The notes under the pieces: model-generated
The model's database searches: none
What the model saw: the letters and a program-made list of their open reading frames with translations, nothing else
What the model was told of the DNA's origin: nothing
Program-made: the position numbers and the translations under genes
Part shown: positions 20,816 through 34,224 of the stretch, piece by piece
Position numbering within the stretch: the stretch's first letter is position 1
Layout: every line of letters begins with the position of its first letter
NCBI GenBank assembly: GCA_018873245.2
Contig: JAEMBT020000005.1
Coordinates: 13,382,001 to 13,446,000, forward strand
Reading direction: 5' to 3'
Length of the DNA stretch: 64,000 nucleotides
From: Archegozetes longisetosus
Lineage: Eukaryota > Arthropoda > Arachnida > Sarcoptiformes > Trhypochthoniidae

Positions 20816-22794
20816 TGCATACGTAATATTAATTCTGTGTTCTTTATCATGATTTTACTTTTGAGATGAAATAAAATCCTGTTAAAGTTAAAATATTTAC
20901 ATGTATATAAATGGGGTTATGAATAGTTACAAACTATTCCCTTAATTTTTTTCTGAGAATTATCTTGTAAAAGTTCATCAAACAGTTTTGATACAGTTAC
21001 AAATCGGTCCAATCGACTCCTAAGTTCAAAACCAGTTCTATCCGGTGGCAAAGTGTAAAATCGGTCGGATAAAAGTCTATGTTTGAAATCTAAAAGACAT
21101 AAATTGAACTAATTTTGAGGATTACCGAATATAATAATTGAAGAAAAAGAACGGGTTTCACCGAAAAGTCACTTCTCTACTTTTATCTCATGAAAATAGA
21201 AATGAGATTTAACGTTTTAATTAATGAGCTCGCTATACAAAGAGTTAGAGTTAGACAGAACTTAAATGAGTTGAGATAGTTTTTGAACAGAATCGAAATC
21301 AGGAAATAGTGGCAGAAAATCTAAGTAATGCTATGCAGGTGACTAAACAGACAGTACAGGTTTTGAATAATAGTATCCATCGTTTGGGTGATACCCCAGA
21401 AGGTGTTGACTAAAGTATTGAATGGAAGCAATCAGAAACAGAATCCCAATAAGAAGTAGACCTACTAGCTATCAGATCGAAAACTGATGCGAGTGGAAAT
21501 CGCACTAATTATATACTATTCGATGGTAGAGTCCGCAAAACTGATTCTTGGACTTTGGTCTTACTATCAGATTTTTCTAAATAAAACTCAAGAAGTTCAG
21601 AATAACAATTATAATGCATCACAGATGGGAGTCAAAATAGCTCTAGATCGGGCACTAATAATAACGATAATGATTGTCAAGGTATTTTATACCTCAGAGC
21701 AGATCAAATTCTTCTTCAGGTTCTAATGATAACAGTACGGAGCTCAAAATAATGATAATTTGGGAAAATTAATAGAAAAATTTTTTACATAATAGTCAAA
21801 TGTAAAAGAAATCATGAAAATAGTAATAAATGTTCTAAACCTAATAGCTAGTCAACATTACTAAAACTCTTCAAAAAGTAACTACGTTTAGTTAAAGTGA
21901 ATACGATTTTATCGGAAAGCATCTCACAATTAGTTGGAAAGTTTATTTTTCTGTTTATAAAATTTAGTGAAATAATCTTTTGAAAGCATTTAAAAATTTA
22001 AAGCCTAAATTCTGATCTTCTTCTGATTCTCCTTCTGACTCAGTGTAAGATCAGAAATTTTTGAAGTCATTTGTTGTGCGATTTATCGAAAGCAATATAA
22101 AATTTTTAAAAAGTTTTATTCAAGAATCAGTCAACCAGGCCTTAATCGTGAAATCAGCTCAATAGATGTCAGTATCTGATGGACATAAGCTGGGAAAAAT
22201 GCAAATCTTTTGTAAATAGCATTCGCATTTAAGTGGCATCTCGCATATTCACGGTAGGAAAAATATTGTTCAACGCCAAAAATTCATTTAGAAAACGCAC
22301 GAATATGTATAGGGAAATAACATTAGTTGTTTTAACTTCATGGCAAATCAACAAAATGAGTTTTTTTTATGTATGTTGAATTTCATTATTTTTAAAAGCT
22401 ATCCAACTTATCTTGGTATGAAAAAGTTCCTATAAGTGTAGGTAATCATGAAATTTAAACATTAAAGATAAATCAAATTATTTTGATTTCATGATTGCAT
22501 TTCAAGATTTAATTAAAAAAGTAAAAATAATTCAATAGATTTAAACTCTATTTGAACATCAAATCCCTTGGCTTTAATTTTTAGTAAAGGATTTCTGTTT
22601 CACATTATTCAGGAATGAGTGCATAATATATTTGACTTTCTATACTCTGTTTTGCCAATTATGCTGTTCTACCATCAAGTCCCAAACTCATTTTTGTTCA
22701 TTCATTAGTCACTCTCATGATAAGTCTTAAGTCTTAACATCTAATAAGCAGTATTTGTTTCTCTCCTTTTCATCTGATGTTAGCATTAATAAAT

Positions 22795-22795
<1 letters not shown>
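20816..22795. other. Gene-free stretch with an unidentified coding relic
   Basis: Between about 21230 and 21730 base composition changes and several short frames give sequences such as AENLSNAMQVTKQTVQVLNN and LLAIRSKTDASGNRTNYILF. They cannot be joined or assigned to a family. The remainder is AT-rich spacer. Confidence 0.3.

Positions 22796-22837
<42 letters not shown>
22796..22837. repeat. (AG)n microsatellite
   Basis: About 21 uninterrupted AG units. Confidence 0.98.
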
Positions 22838-22839
<2 letters not shown>

Positions 22840-23704
22840 CAATATTGAGAAGGTAGAAACGTTGTCTAATTAGATGCCATAGTGTTAATGATATGTTCAT
22901 TAGACATAATGATTGTTCAGATATAGTAAGGTTAGACTCATGTTAGCGCCAAATACAATAATGAGACAGAGACAGGCATTAATAGAATAAGAAGATAATT
23001 ACTCCAATATTCTAGAAATAGTTTATTCAAATATAATTTACGTTTACAATCATTTCATCTTAAATACTTAGATGATTTTGAATTTACAAACAGGTAATTC
23101 AACTAATTATGCATAAGTCAATCCATGTCATGTTCAATGATTAGTCAGAAGTTTGTCTTCGTTAAAATAAAGATTAACAGATAGAAAAGTGCAAACATGT
23201 CAAAAACAATACATATTATTGCCGTTAACACTAATTTCAATGAAAGCTTTTATCACTTCTAACAACTGTATTAGAAGAAAAAATGTTTACTCACATTAAA
23301 ATGAAACTTATTCCTAACATGCATTTAACTTGATATCTAAGATGTTTTTGTTGATTAATATCTAAATAAACAACATTATATGAAGAAAAGTAAAAGCATG
23401 CTTGTGATGACATACAGTATATATTTATGCGAAATCTACTCATAAAAGTGATCATAATTTTTGACTTAAAAGTATCCATAAAAAGGTTGAGTTAATTACA
23501 CCTAGAATCATTAGAACTTTGCAGAAAATCAAATTATAACAACTCTATAACAGTAAAAGTTGTTCAAAACTAAATTCCATTTAATTATAAAACTTTCTAA
23601 AACTATAATTCATTTGAAGAGCAGAATTAAGTGTTGTTTCAGTGCGTTTCTATCTTCTAATGTGTAGAAATTAATTTGGAGACACATATCAATCCATAAC
23701 TACT
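22838..23704. other. 3' flank of the EB-module gene
   Basis: Contains the probable 3' UTR of the minus-strand gene ending at 23705. No independent gene is supported. Confidence 0.35.
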
Positions 23705-26700
23705 TCATACTTGACTCGATGAAGCGATGGGCGCCTCGCCAGAAGTCACATCTGCAACACTTTCCCCATTGATTACGTTAGTGGTCATTGAGTTGATGTT
23801 AGTTCTTGTTGTAGTACTAATGCAATTGTCGAGCACTCGATTTGTTCCTAAGAGTGAATAGGAATTAAGTTTTCATAACTTGATTGTCAGAGTGTTATTT
23901 AGCACTCGATCCTCAGTTAGATATCATTTATTATTCAAGACATAGACTTATAACACATAAGGCTTTCTAATAGAGTACTAATGAAAAAGTTTAGGCATAT
24001 GTCGTGTTTATGTGCTCTTAAGTGACAAACAGTTGATTAGGGCTTTTAGAAGTGTGAGTTTTGATTGTTTTAATTGTTTACAAAGATTTTAGTTTAAGTT
24101 TCCATTCTTGTCACAAATCAGATCTGGGCTCTTATTAACTTAAAATATTAAAAACAAATTTGTTAAGAAATACAAGAATTAGCCAAAGAAATTCTTTAGA
24201 GCTTCGAAAATTTTCAAATGTTTTGAAATAAAAATTAATTACAGCTTTAAATCAAACTCTAAGCTAAACTTTTTATTTGCAAATTACAGTAATTTATAAT
24301 TTTGAGCTATAATATCAAGCTGTCTCTATATTGATTTAGATCAAGCTCAACAATTATATTTTATAAGTTAAGATACGTTTACGTTTTGTTCAAAACATAC
24401 GAACTGAGTTTCGATTTTATTAATTATTCAAATTGGTTGTTAATTAGTCGTCAATATAATTGATTCGGAATCAGTTTTTCAAGTCATGCTATTTTGTTAT
24501 AGAGTTCCGTTATAAATGTTTCTCAATTGTTTAGAAAAGACTTGAACGAACTTTAAGTTTAGGCTAGGTCAGCCTTTATTAACTTTAAACATAGTTAAGT
24601 ATGAGCGTCATTTACTACAATATAGAGACAGTTCGATAATAAAGTGGATTTTGATCGGTCATCTAAACATAAAACAGCTATATCTTACTCTGTTGTCTAT
24701 CAATCTTAATAGGAGAGTCACAAACTGTAGTATGAGTTGAAATCTTGAGTGGATGTGATGGTGAATCACTAGTTAAAGAACCACTTCCACTACTGTTAGC
24801 CCTATGTTGTGATGTAGCTGCTGCTGATACAGTGGGATGTGATGAAGAGGTACGTCTATGGGATGACGATCTTGAGCTGGTTTTCACTATGTGTGAGTTT
24901 GTTGTGAATAAGCTGCGATTGTTTCGAAATTGCGCTCTAGGAGGATATAAGCAACAAATTTTCAACTAAACTTTTTAATATGCGAATAACTAGCAGAAAT
25001 TTTTTAGTTTTTATCCCAAAGTTTTGAATAAGTCACGAATATATAAATGAGTTTATTTTTGAGCATTTTTAATGAAGATTTGTGCTTGTAATTTTTGAAT
25101 TGGTTTCTAGAAACAGGATAAGTGATAGCTCTGATAGCCTTCAATTTATGTCTTTGTTCCAGTAGAGTAATCGTAAGTTTATTGAATAACATGAATAGCG
25201 TAAAAATTGCATAAAGATTTATTTTTATTTGTCAAAATCTAATCTTTAATACATTAGCTATCGATTTATTAAAGCTGTCAAAAAAGTCTGCGAGTATTTG
25301 TATCACTTTCTCAGAGATAGCAAAACATTTTGCTCACGATGATCTCACTTCTATTCATAGAGAGCTCTTTTCAGACCAAAAAATAATCAATTGACACAAA
25401 TAATTATCATACGAATGGCTGACTCGAGAGTTTATGTTTATATTCTTCAACTGACCATAAGATCCGATTATTCTACATAACAGCTAGATATAAGAGCTGC
25501 TTCGAAGTGTCAGTTCTTTAACGCTACTATTTAGGCTTTATGTTTAAGGCATAACTAGTACTGAATTTAATATTTCTTCAGATTGGATACAAATACAAAA
25601 CATATCTTTGAGCTTGAAGGAAAATATGCGTAACTATTTTGTGATTCTTAGTGAACAAACTTATTGAGATATGACGAACAGCTTAAAGGTAGACATGGGT
25701 TGAGATCTAGAAGAATAGATCCAATATCCTGTTGACTAGCATGTCTGAAAGTATAAGGCATTGGTATTTATATACAGGTATTGAATGTTTGTGTTCTGAT
25801 CAGAAGAAAAATGTTTACGAAAATTGGTAAAAGAAGAGATAATTGGATAGATTTGTAAGACTTTTATCCTGTTGTTGACTTGAAGGACATTCTTATTTGA
25901 ATTATATTCTCGCAAGAACTTGAAGGTATGACATGATAGGATTGAGAATGCAATCAGAAAAGACAAGATTTTGCACTCAATTCAATTTGGAAAAGTTTTA
26001 CAATAACTGTATTTCTAGGAGGTGTATCAAACTGCATTCATACGTTAGTTAGGCCTGTAGTACATATTAATAATCAATTATATTCTCTATGTATTGATTT
26101 TGAGCCGGTTATTGATTTTTGAACTCAAATCGATTAATGGAAATATAATTAGTAAGAATTTTGTCACGTCTTTAGTATGAATCCGAAAAGTTAGCTTTAA
26201 TTTGATATTTCCGAGAGTTAATAATTAATAGAGAATTTCGTAGAAAAATATTGTGTGCTTTCGTGTACTGTAAAAAATTTTTATAGGAGACTCGATGAGG
26301 TTCAAACACTTAATTAAGTTTGCAATCGAATGATTTGGCAACTTTTCATTCAAAAGTTAGGCTTTTTATAGGAAAATAGTTCTTTAAAGAGAACTCTATT
26401 TGAAAGAGTAGTCAATTCGAATAAATTTGTCAAACATTTTCAGTTGAATTTCAAAATATTTCAATTAGTCAAGAGTTTGGTTTATCCTTTACTCAGAAAA
26501 TGTTATTTTCAGAGCTTTCAAAGCTTTTTATTGGAGTTGATCTTTAAATGGATTTTGCAATATATTGTTCCCATTCAATTGAAAAATTTTGGCCACACAT
26601 GTATTAGCAATATATAGGGTGTTTCATAAGTATTGAAATAAGCTTTGTGTTATTGAGAGCGCATGATTTACTTGTTATATCCATTAAAGTCGAGCGTTTT

Positions 26701-29700
26701 TAGATTCTCAACAAAATGTTGAGATACAGACCCGAAAACACTTGGATCTAATTATTAAGTCATGTAAAGCATATGCTCTCAATAATATAAATCCATTACA
26801 ATGTCCGGGGACTAATGAAAGGATCTATATATCAATTTCATACTGAAGGCCCGAATTTATTTTTCTCCAATTTTCATTTCAATTAAAACGTGTGTCTTCA
26901 ATAATGCAAAAGTATTTTCTAACAAGTATACTTTTGAAACACCCTATAGATTAATTTTTTTCAATTTATGTCAATGTGCTCTTGATATTTGATTTTTAAA
27001 GACGTGCTTCTGATTAATTATTTCATTCAAGCAATACTAATGACTCAGTAATGAAAGTACTGAATAATTGAAAATATCAAACCTATGCAATAATTAAATC
27101 GTACTAAACCTCACATTTTAAAGCCAGATTTCTAAATCACATTTTTAGATTAACGGAAAATTATGCAACAATTTTTTTACATGAAAGCATAGTAAGATTT
27201 ACTTAAGCATAGGTACTATTATTTGATTTTTTCTTTTCATATGAAGATTATTACAAAAGTCAAAACTTTCTCATCTAAAATAAATATTCTTAAGCCTTTG
27301 TGAGAAGATTGCGCAAGATTTACGTTGAAATTTTTTTTAATAATTTTCACTTTTAAAAGTATTACTCTCACTCAAAGAGATAAAAACTTGAGCCAAGTTT
27401 TAACCTTGAAGAATATATTAAAATTTTTCGTATAGTTGCTTTGGTTAACAATAACTTAATCTATGGTTAGGATAATGTAGGCCTTCGAGCATGAGTATGA
27501 GTATACCTCGATCATTTTAAAATGATGCCTCGTTATGTGAAAATTTCTATCTTTTCGTAGTAATTCATATAACATGAAACTCAATTCTTGGACATTTTAT
27601 ACTAAATAGGGAATCACAATTAAATTCTAGGCTGAAATCGATGTGCATGACAGGGAGGATAATAAATAACAGTGCTTTTCTTGTAGTTATGGGTTTCTTT
27701 TGGGTCAGTTATAACTAGAAATATTTTTGAGCACTTTTCAAAGCACACTCAATTCTTAGTCTTTTTATACTATAAATTTACTAGTTTTTGTAATTTCAAA
27801 TTATTTTGACCTTTAGGAATTGAAAAACATAAGATTTTACAATAACGAAAAGAGTAGCTCCTTTCAAGAAGCGTAAAGTCTCACGGTATTTCTAATATTA
27901 AGATAAAATTAATTAAAATTTCTGGAATTACTATAGCTAATAATAAAGTCTTTAATGTTAGATTTCACAAATTAAATTTTATTAATTATGCAAAATAATT
28001 AAGCTTTTCTGAAGCTTCAGCTCGAAACTTGCTAATAATTTATCACAAGCTTCAATTGAAAGTCGAATGACTCAAATTATTTCTGATACCAGTTAATGAT
28101 TAATTTTTAAATTTATATAATGCCTCACCTGCTAAATAGATTGAGTGCTACGCACATTCCCACAAACATAATCCCCAATACTATCATAATTGGAAGCATG
28201 TGAGTGCCATTCATTTTTTCGGGTGGAGATGTCGGTGAATCTGTCTCTTCGTTAAGTTTATCGTCCACTGAAAAAAGTTTCAGAAAATTTCGTTGAACGA
28301 TGTCTAACTTTGATCTATGAAGACGCAGCTTTTCTATATCTAAACTTGCATTTGACTAATTAATTTGCGTGGTGCATATAAAATAGTCATCTAAAAATTT
28401 ATTGGGATTCAAGTTTTCTGTAATCTTTCTCTAATCATCCTTATGACCTTAACATATATCATGTTTTTGAACTCAACTCTATTCAAATCTATTCAGTGCT
28501 AAAACTAAAACCAAAACTTTTTTAATCAAAAAAATATATAAAAACTCGTTATCATTATCGTTGTCATAATCATTAGCACCACTAATAATCTCATTAATAA
28601 TTGAATTTCTGATGTCAAATACGATAGAATATATCCATAAAACTCTTTCTAAACTAAATATTCATTTATATATTCATTGTTACCATTAGAGTCGACAGAA
28701 AGGCATGCTTTCAGAGTCTTATTATAACGATTTGTGTCATCTCTGAATCCATCCATACACTGACAGATTGCATTCCGACACTCACTATTGTTAACACGTG
28801 AAGAGCACTCGGTATCATCTGTACAATTATCGGATAACTGTTTACCTGATAAGAGAAAAATACATATTATAGAAAAAATAAGAAAGGGTTCTCTAGAGAT
28901 GGCTATAAGTTATAAGAGAGAAAAATAAATGTCAAATACGCTAAAAGTTTTGCTACTTTTGCCACTTCAGTTTTTTTGTATACACTTTTATTGTATGAAA
29001 TTGAGAGCAATTACAGTCAGATTTGAGAAAATATATCTTTTTATGAATTATATAATTAAATATTTCATTTCTGGGAGAGTAACACTTTTGTAAGAACTTT
29101 CAATATTTATACCATTCGTATTTATGATAATTTTTTTCTTTAGGCAATAAAAACAGTTAATGTTTCATATATACTTTTTACTTTAGTATTGGGAAAGATT
29201 CGACTGTATTATATCACGTAAACAGTAAAGCACTAAGTTACTTTTATTAGAGCTGAAAGTTTTTCCTTTTGCAATGACTACAAATTTCTATTTTTTCTTA
29301 ATTTTCTCATCTTTTATCATGTACTAAACATTTTATTTGAAGAAGTTTTTTCATTAAGACATACTTTTTGTTATTGAAATAACATTTTTTTTCACAAACT
29401 TTAGGTTTGATTTTATTGCTCTCAGAATAGCAGGAAATAAAACGAGTGAATGGATAGTGAAGTAGTTCTCTATTATAGATATAAGTCATGCGATATCCAG
29501 TTTTTAACTAACATCCGAACAGCTAAAAAATTCTTTTATGTTTGACTGAATAAAATGTAATTCATAGACTGCTAGATCTAAAACTTAATCGATTGGAAAC
29601 ACAAAATTTCGATTTATTAAATTTGATGCCAATCTCACAGATACTGTGAAATAAATACAATTCAATTATCTCGTTGCTATTTTTGATCATCTATTTGGTG

Positions 29701-31837
29701 ATTTCAGAAGTGCTGTTCATTGATTAAAGGTTATGTTTAGTTCTGTAATTATTTTGACCAAAAATAACAAATTTATCATTGATTTTCTGGAAAAAAAATT
29801 CTCAGATTTCTCAACTTTTGTCGTTTACTAAATTTTTCTGTGTAAGGTATAAACCACTTGAAAAAAGTTTTAAAATACAGATTCTTACTGTAGAAGTATG
29901 AATAAAATTATGCTAAATTGAAACATTTTACATATAAACTAGTTTCTCATCTCACTTTACATAAATTTATTAATGTTCCAAGCTAAATAAACTAAATTTA
30001 TAATAAAAATAAATCAGAACTAAACTCATAGCAACCTTAAACTTTTCGATGAGATTGCGGCGAAATGTTAAGCAGTGAAGTATCATTACGGGGAGTTTGA
30101 GGCTTTAAGAGATTGATGTGATACTTTTTGCCATTTTATTTCAATAATATTTCTTATGACAAACATAATAGAATTGATGCCAATATTGCTCTGAATTGTT
30201 AGCAGAAAATTTTCAAAATTAAATATTCCAGAAAATTGCAAATCAAGCTAAAAGTTAGTGAAGCGCAAAATGTTTGATATATTGCACGCAAATTATTTTT
30301 AATAAAGAAATGGAGAACAGATATAAAAGTAATACTGAAAAAACTGTCAAAGTTTCAAAATAGATATTTTTTATTGATAAATATTTATGGGACCATAGGC
30401 TTGAATGTAATGAAAAACATATCTTCTTTTGACAATAAATGTTAAGGAGAGTCAAGATTTCGATCATAAGCTAACATTCAAATAGATTTGCAAATTTATT
30501 TATGAATAGATTGAAAGTGTTTCTTTGTATGGAATGAATTATTGAGTTCATCCTTAATAAAGAGCCTCTTTTTCAAAACATGTAATTTACATGACTAATA
30601 GTCATTTCTAATTGATTTGAGGTGTTATTTAGCTTACGCTTAATGTTTTCTTGCAATTAAATGTTCTATTGGAAGAACAGGATAAGTGAGTGTTATAAAA
30701 CGAGGCACTTATCTTGTTTTTTCGGTAATCATTCAAATTAAAGAATATTATTTATGAAATCACCTTTTATTTCATTTTTATGAGCAGTCGATTTCAGAAA
30801 ACAATGATTTTTTAGATGAATTCAAGTAAATCATTATCGAAGTCATTAAATCTTACATGAGGACTGCCTAAAAATTTGTGAAACATCTTTAAACTTTATT
30901 TGAAATTAATTTCGTTTTAGTATTCTTTCAATTTTTCGACATAACACACTTTTCATGTCTTATATATGACGACAACTGTATGAGACATTGAAAGTTAGAA
31001 ATGCTGTGAAGTCTGGGATTAATAAATATTTAATGAATGACGTGATGAGAACTTGACACAAACACCAAACTCGCATTCAAGTGCAAAATTTTTCTTTCTC
31101 CGCATTACTTATTTGTTATTCTTTATATTATTTAGAAATATATGCTTTAAGTTCTAACGAGAAAGTGATCTACCTCTCAGTCAACAAATATTCGTAAAAA
31201 TATAGATGAGGCACAAGTCACTCACGATATTAACATTCATAAAAATAAACTATTTATACCATCTGAAAGAATTTTAATATTTTTTAGAGGAAAAGCCTCT
31301 TTTCTCGGATGAAAAGCATCTAGGATTTGCGTTAGTAATAGCTCAAAACATAAGCTTCTTATCCTTTAGAAAGTTCATGTATCTTTATGTAGGATTAAGA
31401 TTTTCTGTTATTTCTATTGAAAAAATGAACAATTTTTTGACAAATTGAGTAAAGATTGTGGTTCAAGAATAACTTTAGATCCTAGTCTTAATGCGTGTGA
31501 ATACCATAGCAGCTTACTGTTAAATTTAAATTCATTTAATAACAATTTGAACTGAACATTTGATTTGAGTTATTGTTGGTGCGTATGATTTATCCAAGGG
31601 TTAAGTCTTTATTATGAGTTATGAAACTAACAGAAGGTAATATGCTAGCCAAAAATAAGTTAAAGCCTTAAAGTACTCACCTCTTGTCAGTTCAGGAGAA
31701 TCATTATTTTCCAACAATGATTGATATTGACCGTTATCATGATAACTATTTTTGATGTTTGAACCAAAAGGATTCATTTCAACCACACTTATAAATAGTG
31801 TAAATAGCATTAAATAAGAAACAAATATGATATACAT
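23705..31837 (-). CDS. Single-pass membrane protein with an EB-like Cys module
   Basis: Five exons: 31681-31837, 28684-28845, 28129-28267, 24689-24936, 23705-23847. Every junction is GT-AG and the phases (1,1,2,1) agree, giving 849 bp and 282 residues. The signal peptide (YIIFVSYLMLFTLFISVVE) is encoded in exon 1. Exon 2 is a six-Cys module, C-x5-C-x8-C-x4-C-x-C-x16-C (SDNCTDDTECSSR, CRNAICQCMDGF), of the EB/EGF-like type. Exon 3 has a Pro/Ser/Thr stalk with an N-glycosylation site (NGT) and one membrane helix, about residues 131-151 (LPIMIVLGIMFVGMCVALNL). Exons 4-5 encode a 130-residue Ser/Thr-rich cytoplasmic tail (SSRSSSHRRTSSSH). This predicts a type I receptor-like surface protein; the ligand is unknown. 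The exon-4 acceptor was chosen because only TCCTCCTAG|A keeps the phase. Confidence 0.8.
24937..28128 (-). other. Intron 3 of the EB-module gene
   Basis: 3.2 kb. Holds a MITE at 26613-26948; otherwise AT-rich. Small frames at 25004-25192 and 25736-25966 have no coding support. Confidence 0.6.
26613..26948. mobile_element. MITE with TATAGGGTGTTTCA ends
   Basis: TATAGGGTGTTTCATAAG on the left and TTTGAAACACCCTATA on the right are inverted copies. The 336-bp interior has no coding capacity. TA at both borders suggests a Tc1/mariner-type non-autonomous element. Confidence 0.75.
28846..31680 (-). other. Intron 1 of the EB-module gene
   Basis: 2.8 kb AT-rich intron. No nested gene or transposon recognised; frames at 29307-29489 and 30255-30467 look random. 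Confidence 0.6.
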
Positions 31838-32437
31838 TTGTTAACTTCAATCACTTAATCACCAAATATATAATGAATACATATCTATCTTTAACACTAA
31901 CTTTCAATACAATCTATTATTAGGAGAAATGACTGAAATTAAGTAATCATAACTACATAATCATCATTTCAAAACTTTTATGCAGTACTTGATCACCAGT
32001 TTCAAGTATTGGAATTCAAGTCTAGATATCCCGTATCGGAAGTAGACTAAAAGCGCATGTTCTCAAGCATGACTATGAATATTGGCAGAGGTTAGATTAA
32101 AAATCAAGTATTTTGCTTCTGATGCTGTAATCTGGTATCGGATTTTTGCTTTTCATAATATATCATTTGTGAATTGAACAACTACTAAAGCCTTATTACT
32201 TTGCTAATAATTGACACAAGTTTATCAGATTTCAGTCATATAAAGTAAAGTTGTGGAAATTTATTTTTGCCTGTCGAAGCTTTCAATGAAGCTTTCCATG
32301 AACTTGAAATGACAGAAAGCTGACAGGCAAAATAAAATTCATAAACAATCAGATGATAAAATTCCAATATTATCTGATTCGTAGATGAAAAGTTATGAAT
32401 AGTGTTTTGATGACACGCTGAAAATCGCGTCACAAAA
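31838..32437. other. 5' flank of the EB-module gene
   Basis: AT-rich. A short hairpin pair at about 32255-32340 (TGCCTGTCGAAGCTTTC and GAAAGCTGACAGGCA) is the only structure seen. Confidence 0.4.
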
Positions 32438-32629
32438 ATGTCTCCACTGATATACATTGAGCAAAGATGTACCATTCAATTTTTTGCAAATCTAAAGTGC
32501 AATAAAGTATATGAAAACTTACAAATTGTCTACAAGAGTGATACGATGAGTCAAAGACAAGTATACAATTGGTATAATCAATTTAAAAATGGTCGTGAAA
32601 AGCTTTTGAGATCGAACAAGATACAGTAG
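32438..32629 (+). mobile_element. Mariner transposase fragment
   Basis: The 63-residue frame matches the first HTH of mariner transposases (IQFFANLKCNKVYENLQIVY, MSQRQVYNWYNQFKNGREK). It is cut off where a pogo-like MITE begins at 32627. No termini were found, so this is a fragment. Confidence 0.7.
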
Positions 32630-32987
32630 AACCTCGTTATTTGAACCCGCTTCCACTAGAAAATTTTGTTCAAAATAGCGAGTTTTCAAGATAGTTGGTA
32701 TATTGAAAAATGCTTGACATAAAGATTTTGCTCAAAATGCAGTATTCGAATGATTAAGATTTTATTTAGATTGAGGCTCAGGTTTGAGATTCGTCCACTA
32801 ACCTCTGGAATCGGAACTGCTCAGCAGTCTTAATTATAATGAATTTTTTGTGGAAATTTGATGTTTTATTATATCTTGACTCTATTTAACAGATGTTTCA
32901 AAATAAAGAGGTACACAACAATATAGGCTGATGTTCAAATTGTTTAAAAATACTGAATATTTCAAAATATCGAGTGTCTACTGCATT
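32627..32987. mobile_element. Pogo/Tigger-like MITE with hAT-end debris inside
   Basis: CAGTAGAACCTCGTTATTTGAA at the left end mirrors CAGTAGACACTCGATATTTTGAA (complement) at the right. These are typical pogo-type termini. Around 32765-32828 lies GGAATCGGAACTGCTCAGCAGT, which resembles the hAT ends elsewhere in the window and may be a second insertion. No transposase. Confidence 0.7.
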
Positions 32988-34224
32988 CATAATGCTTGTG
33001 ACGCGTCTCTAAGGGTTATCGCAAAAGATAGTCTGGAAGTATCATTTCAGAGTCTCGTAAAAGATGGAATTTGGTGGTTAAATCAATACTTTGAACATGA
33101 AAAAATTTGACTCAATTCGATGAAATATATTGTAAGACTTGTGGTTATTTAACTCCCAAATGATATATTAAGAAATGTTTCTGTACTTTCGAAAGCAAAT
33201 TTTTCTCTGAAAAAAATTCTAATTGATTCACCAAAGTCTTCAAATATAGATAGCACAAATATTTCAAGATTTTTTTCAATAGGATAGTTTGAAAAAATCT
33301 AGCCACAGAAAAATATGAAATTTGAGAAATTTTATGAGAATTATATTTAAAGACATTGTTATTTCTCAATGATTCGATTATTTATCATAAATACACGCGC
33401 TTTATATGAAACTTTAAACAATTAAATAGAATTATGAGTTAATAAAGTTATGCGACATTACTGTATTATTGAAGGTCAGGTTTTCTATAAATTCTCAACA
33501 AGAGTAAAACGTTATCAAAACTGCTCCAACAAAATCCTCAGATATTAAATAATAGAAGTGAAAAGTTATGGTTAAGTAAATTAAAGCAAAAGTAAACATT
33601 GTTAAAATTTATAATGGTATTGATTGTTTATTATATAGTTCTGAAGTAGTTGCAAATCCTCCAATGCAGTTACCAAATATGTTACCGCAGAGATAGTACT
33701 TAACGCAAAGTCCGAGAACAAAATGAAAATGTGTAGAACATTGTGAAATAAGGATGATTCAATGATGTATAAAACATGATGGAGTGTATTGAATGAAAGA
33801 AGAGATCAATAGTCTTAAAGTATGCGATCAAATACATGTTGGGAGATTTGAGAAGGATCAGATTGGATTGTCTGAAGCACAGAAAACAATTGCACGGGAC
33901 ATCTGTATAAGTTGGACAAATGCACAAACTTGAATCGAATGGCATATCAATCATAAATAATTCTGCAATTCTTATTTGATGACTAGTTTATTCATCATTT
34001 TTCACTAAATTCAAGCTTACGTTTAGCTTAAGCAAACAATTTGTATGAAGATTTTTATTTCTAAACATACTCTAGATTCTGTAAGTTGGCAAATTTAGTT
34101 ATTATAATTTTTTTCAAGCGTTGAAGATATTCTGTTTAAGGAAAATAATAAGTGAATAAAGTTTAATAGATAGGTAAGAAACCAGGTTTAAAGTTTATTA
34201 TCTTATTGTGTTTTGAATTAAATA
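32988..34224. other. Gene-free stretch
   Basis: Frames at 33145-33369 and 33700-33954 were examined and show no protein family. About 32995-33110 could be a further remnant of the mariner fragment on the left side of the MITE. Confidence 0.35.

Noticed and set aside
24745-24969. 74-residue plus-strand frame
   Set aside because: Antisense of exon 4 of the EB-module gene, whose splice phases fit.
24937-24977. Using AAAGTTTAG as the acceptor of exon 4
   Set aside because: It produces a stop at the junction with exon 3; TCCTCCTAG keeps the phase.
33700-33954. 84-residue minus frame with several Cys
   Set aside because: No signal peptide or splice sites; composition typical of chance AT-rich frames.
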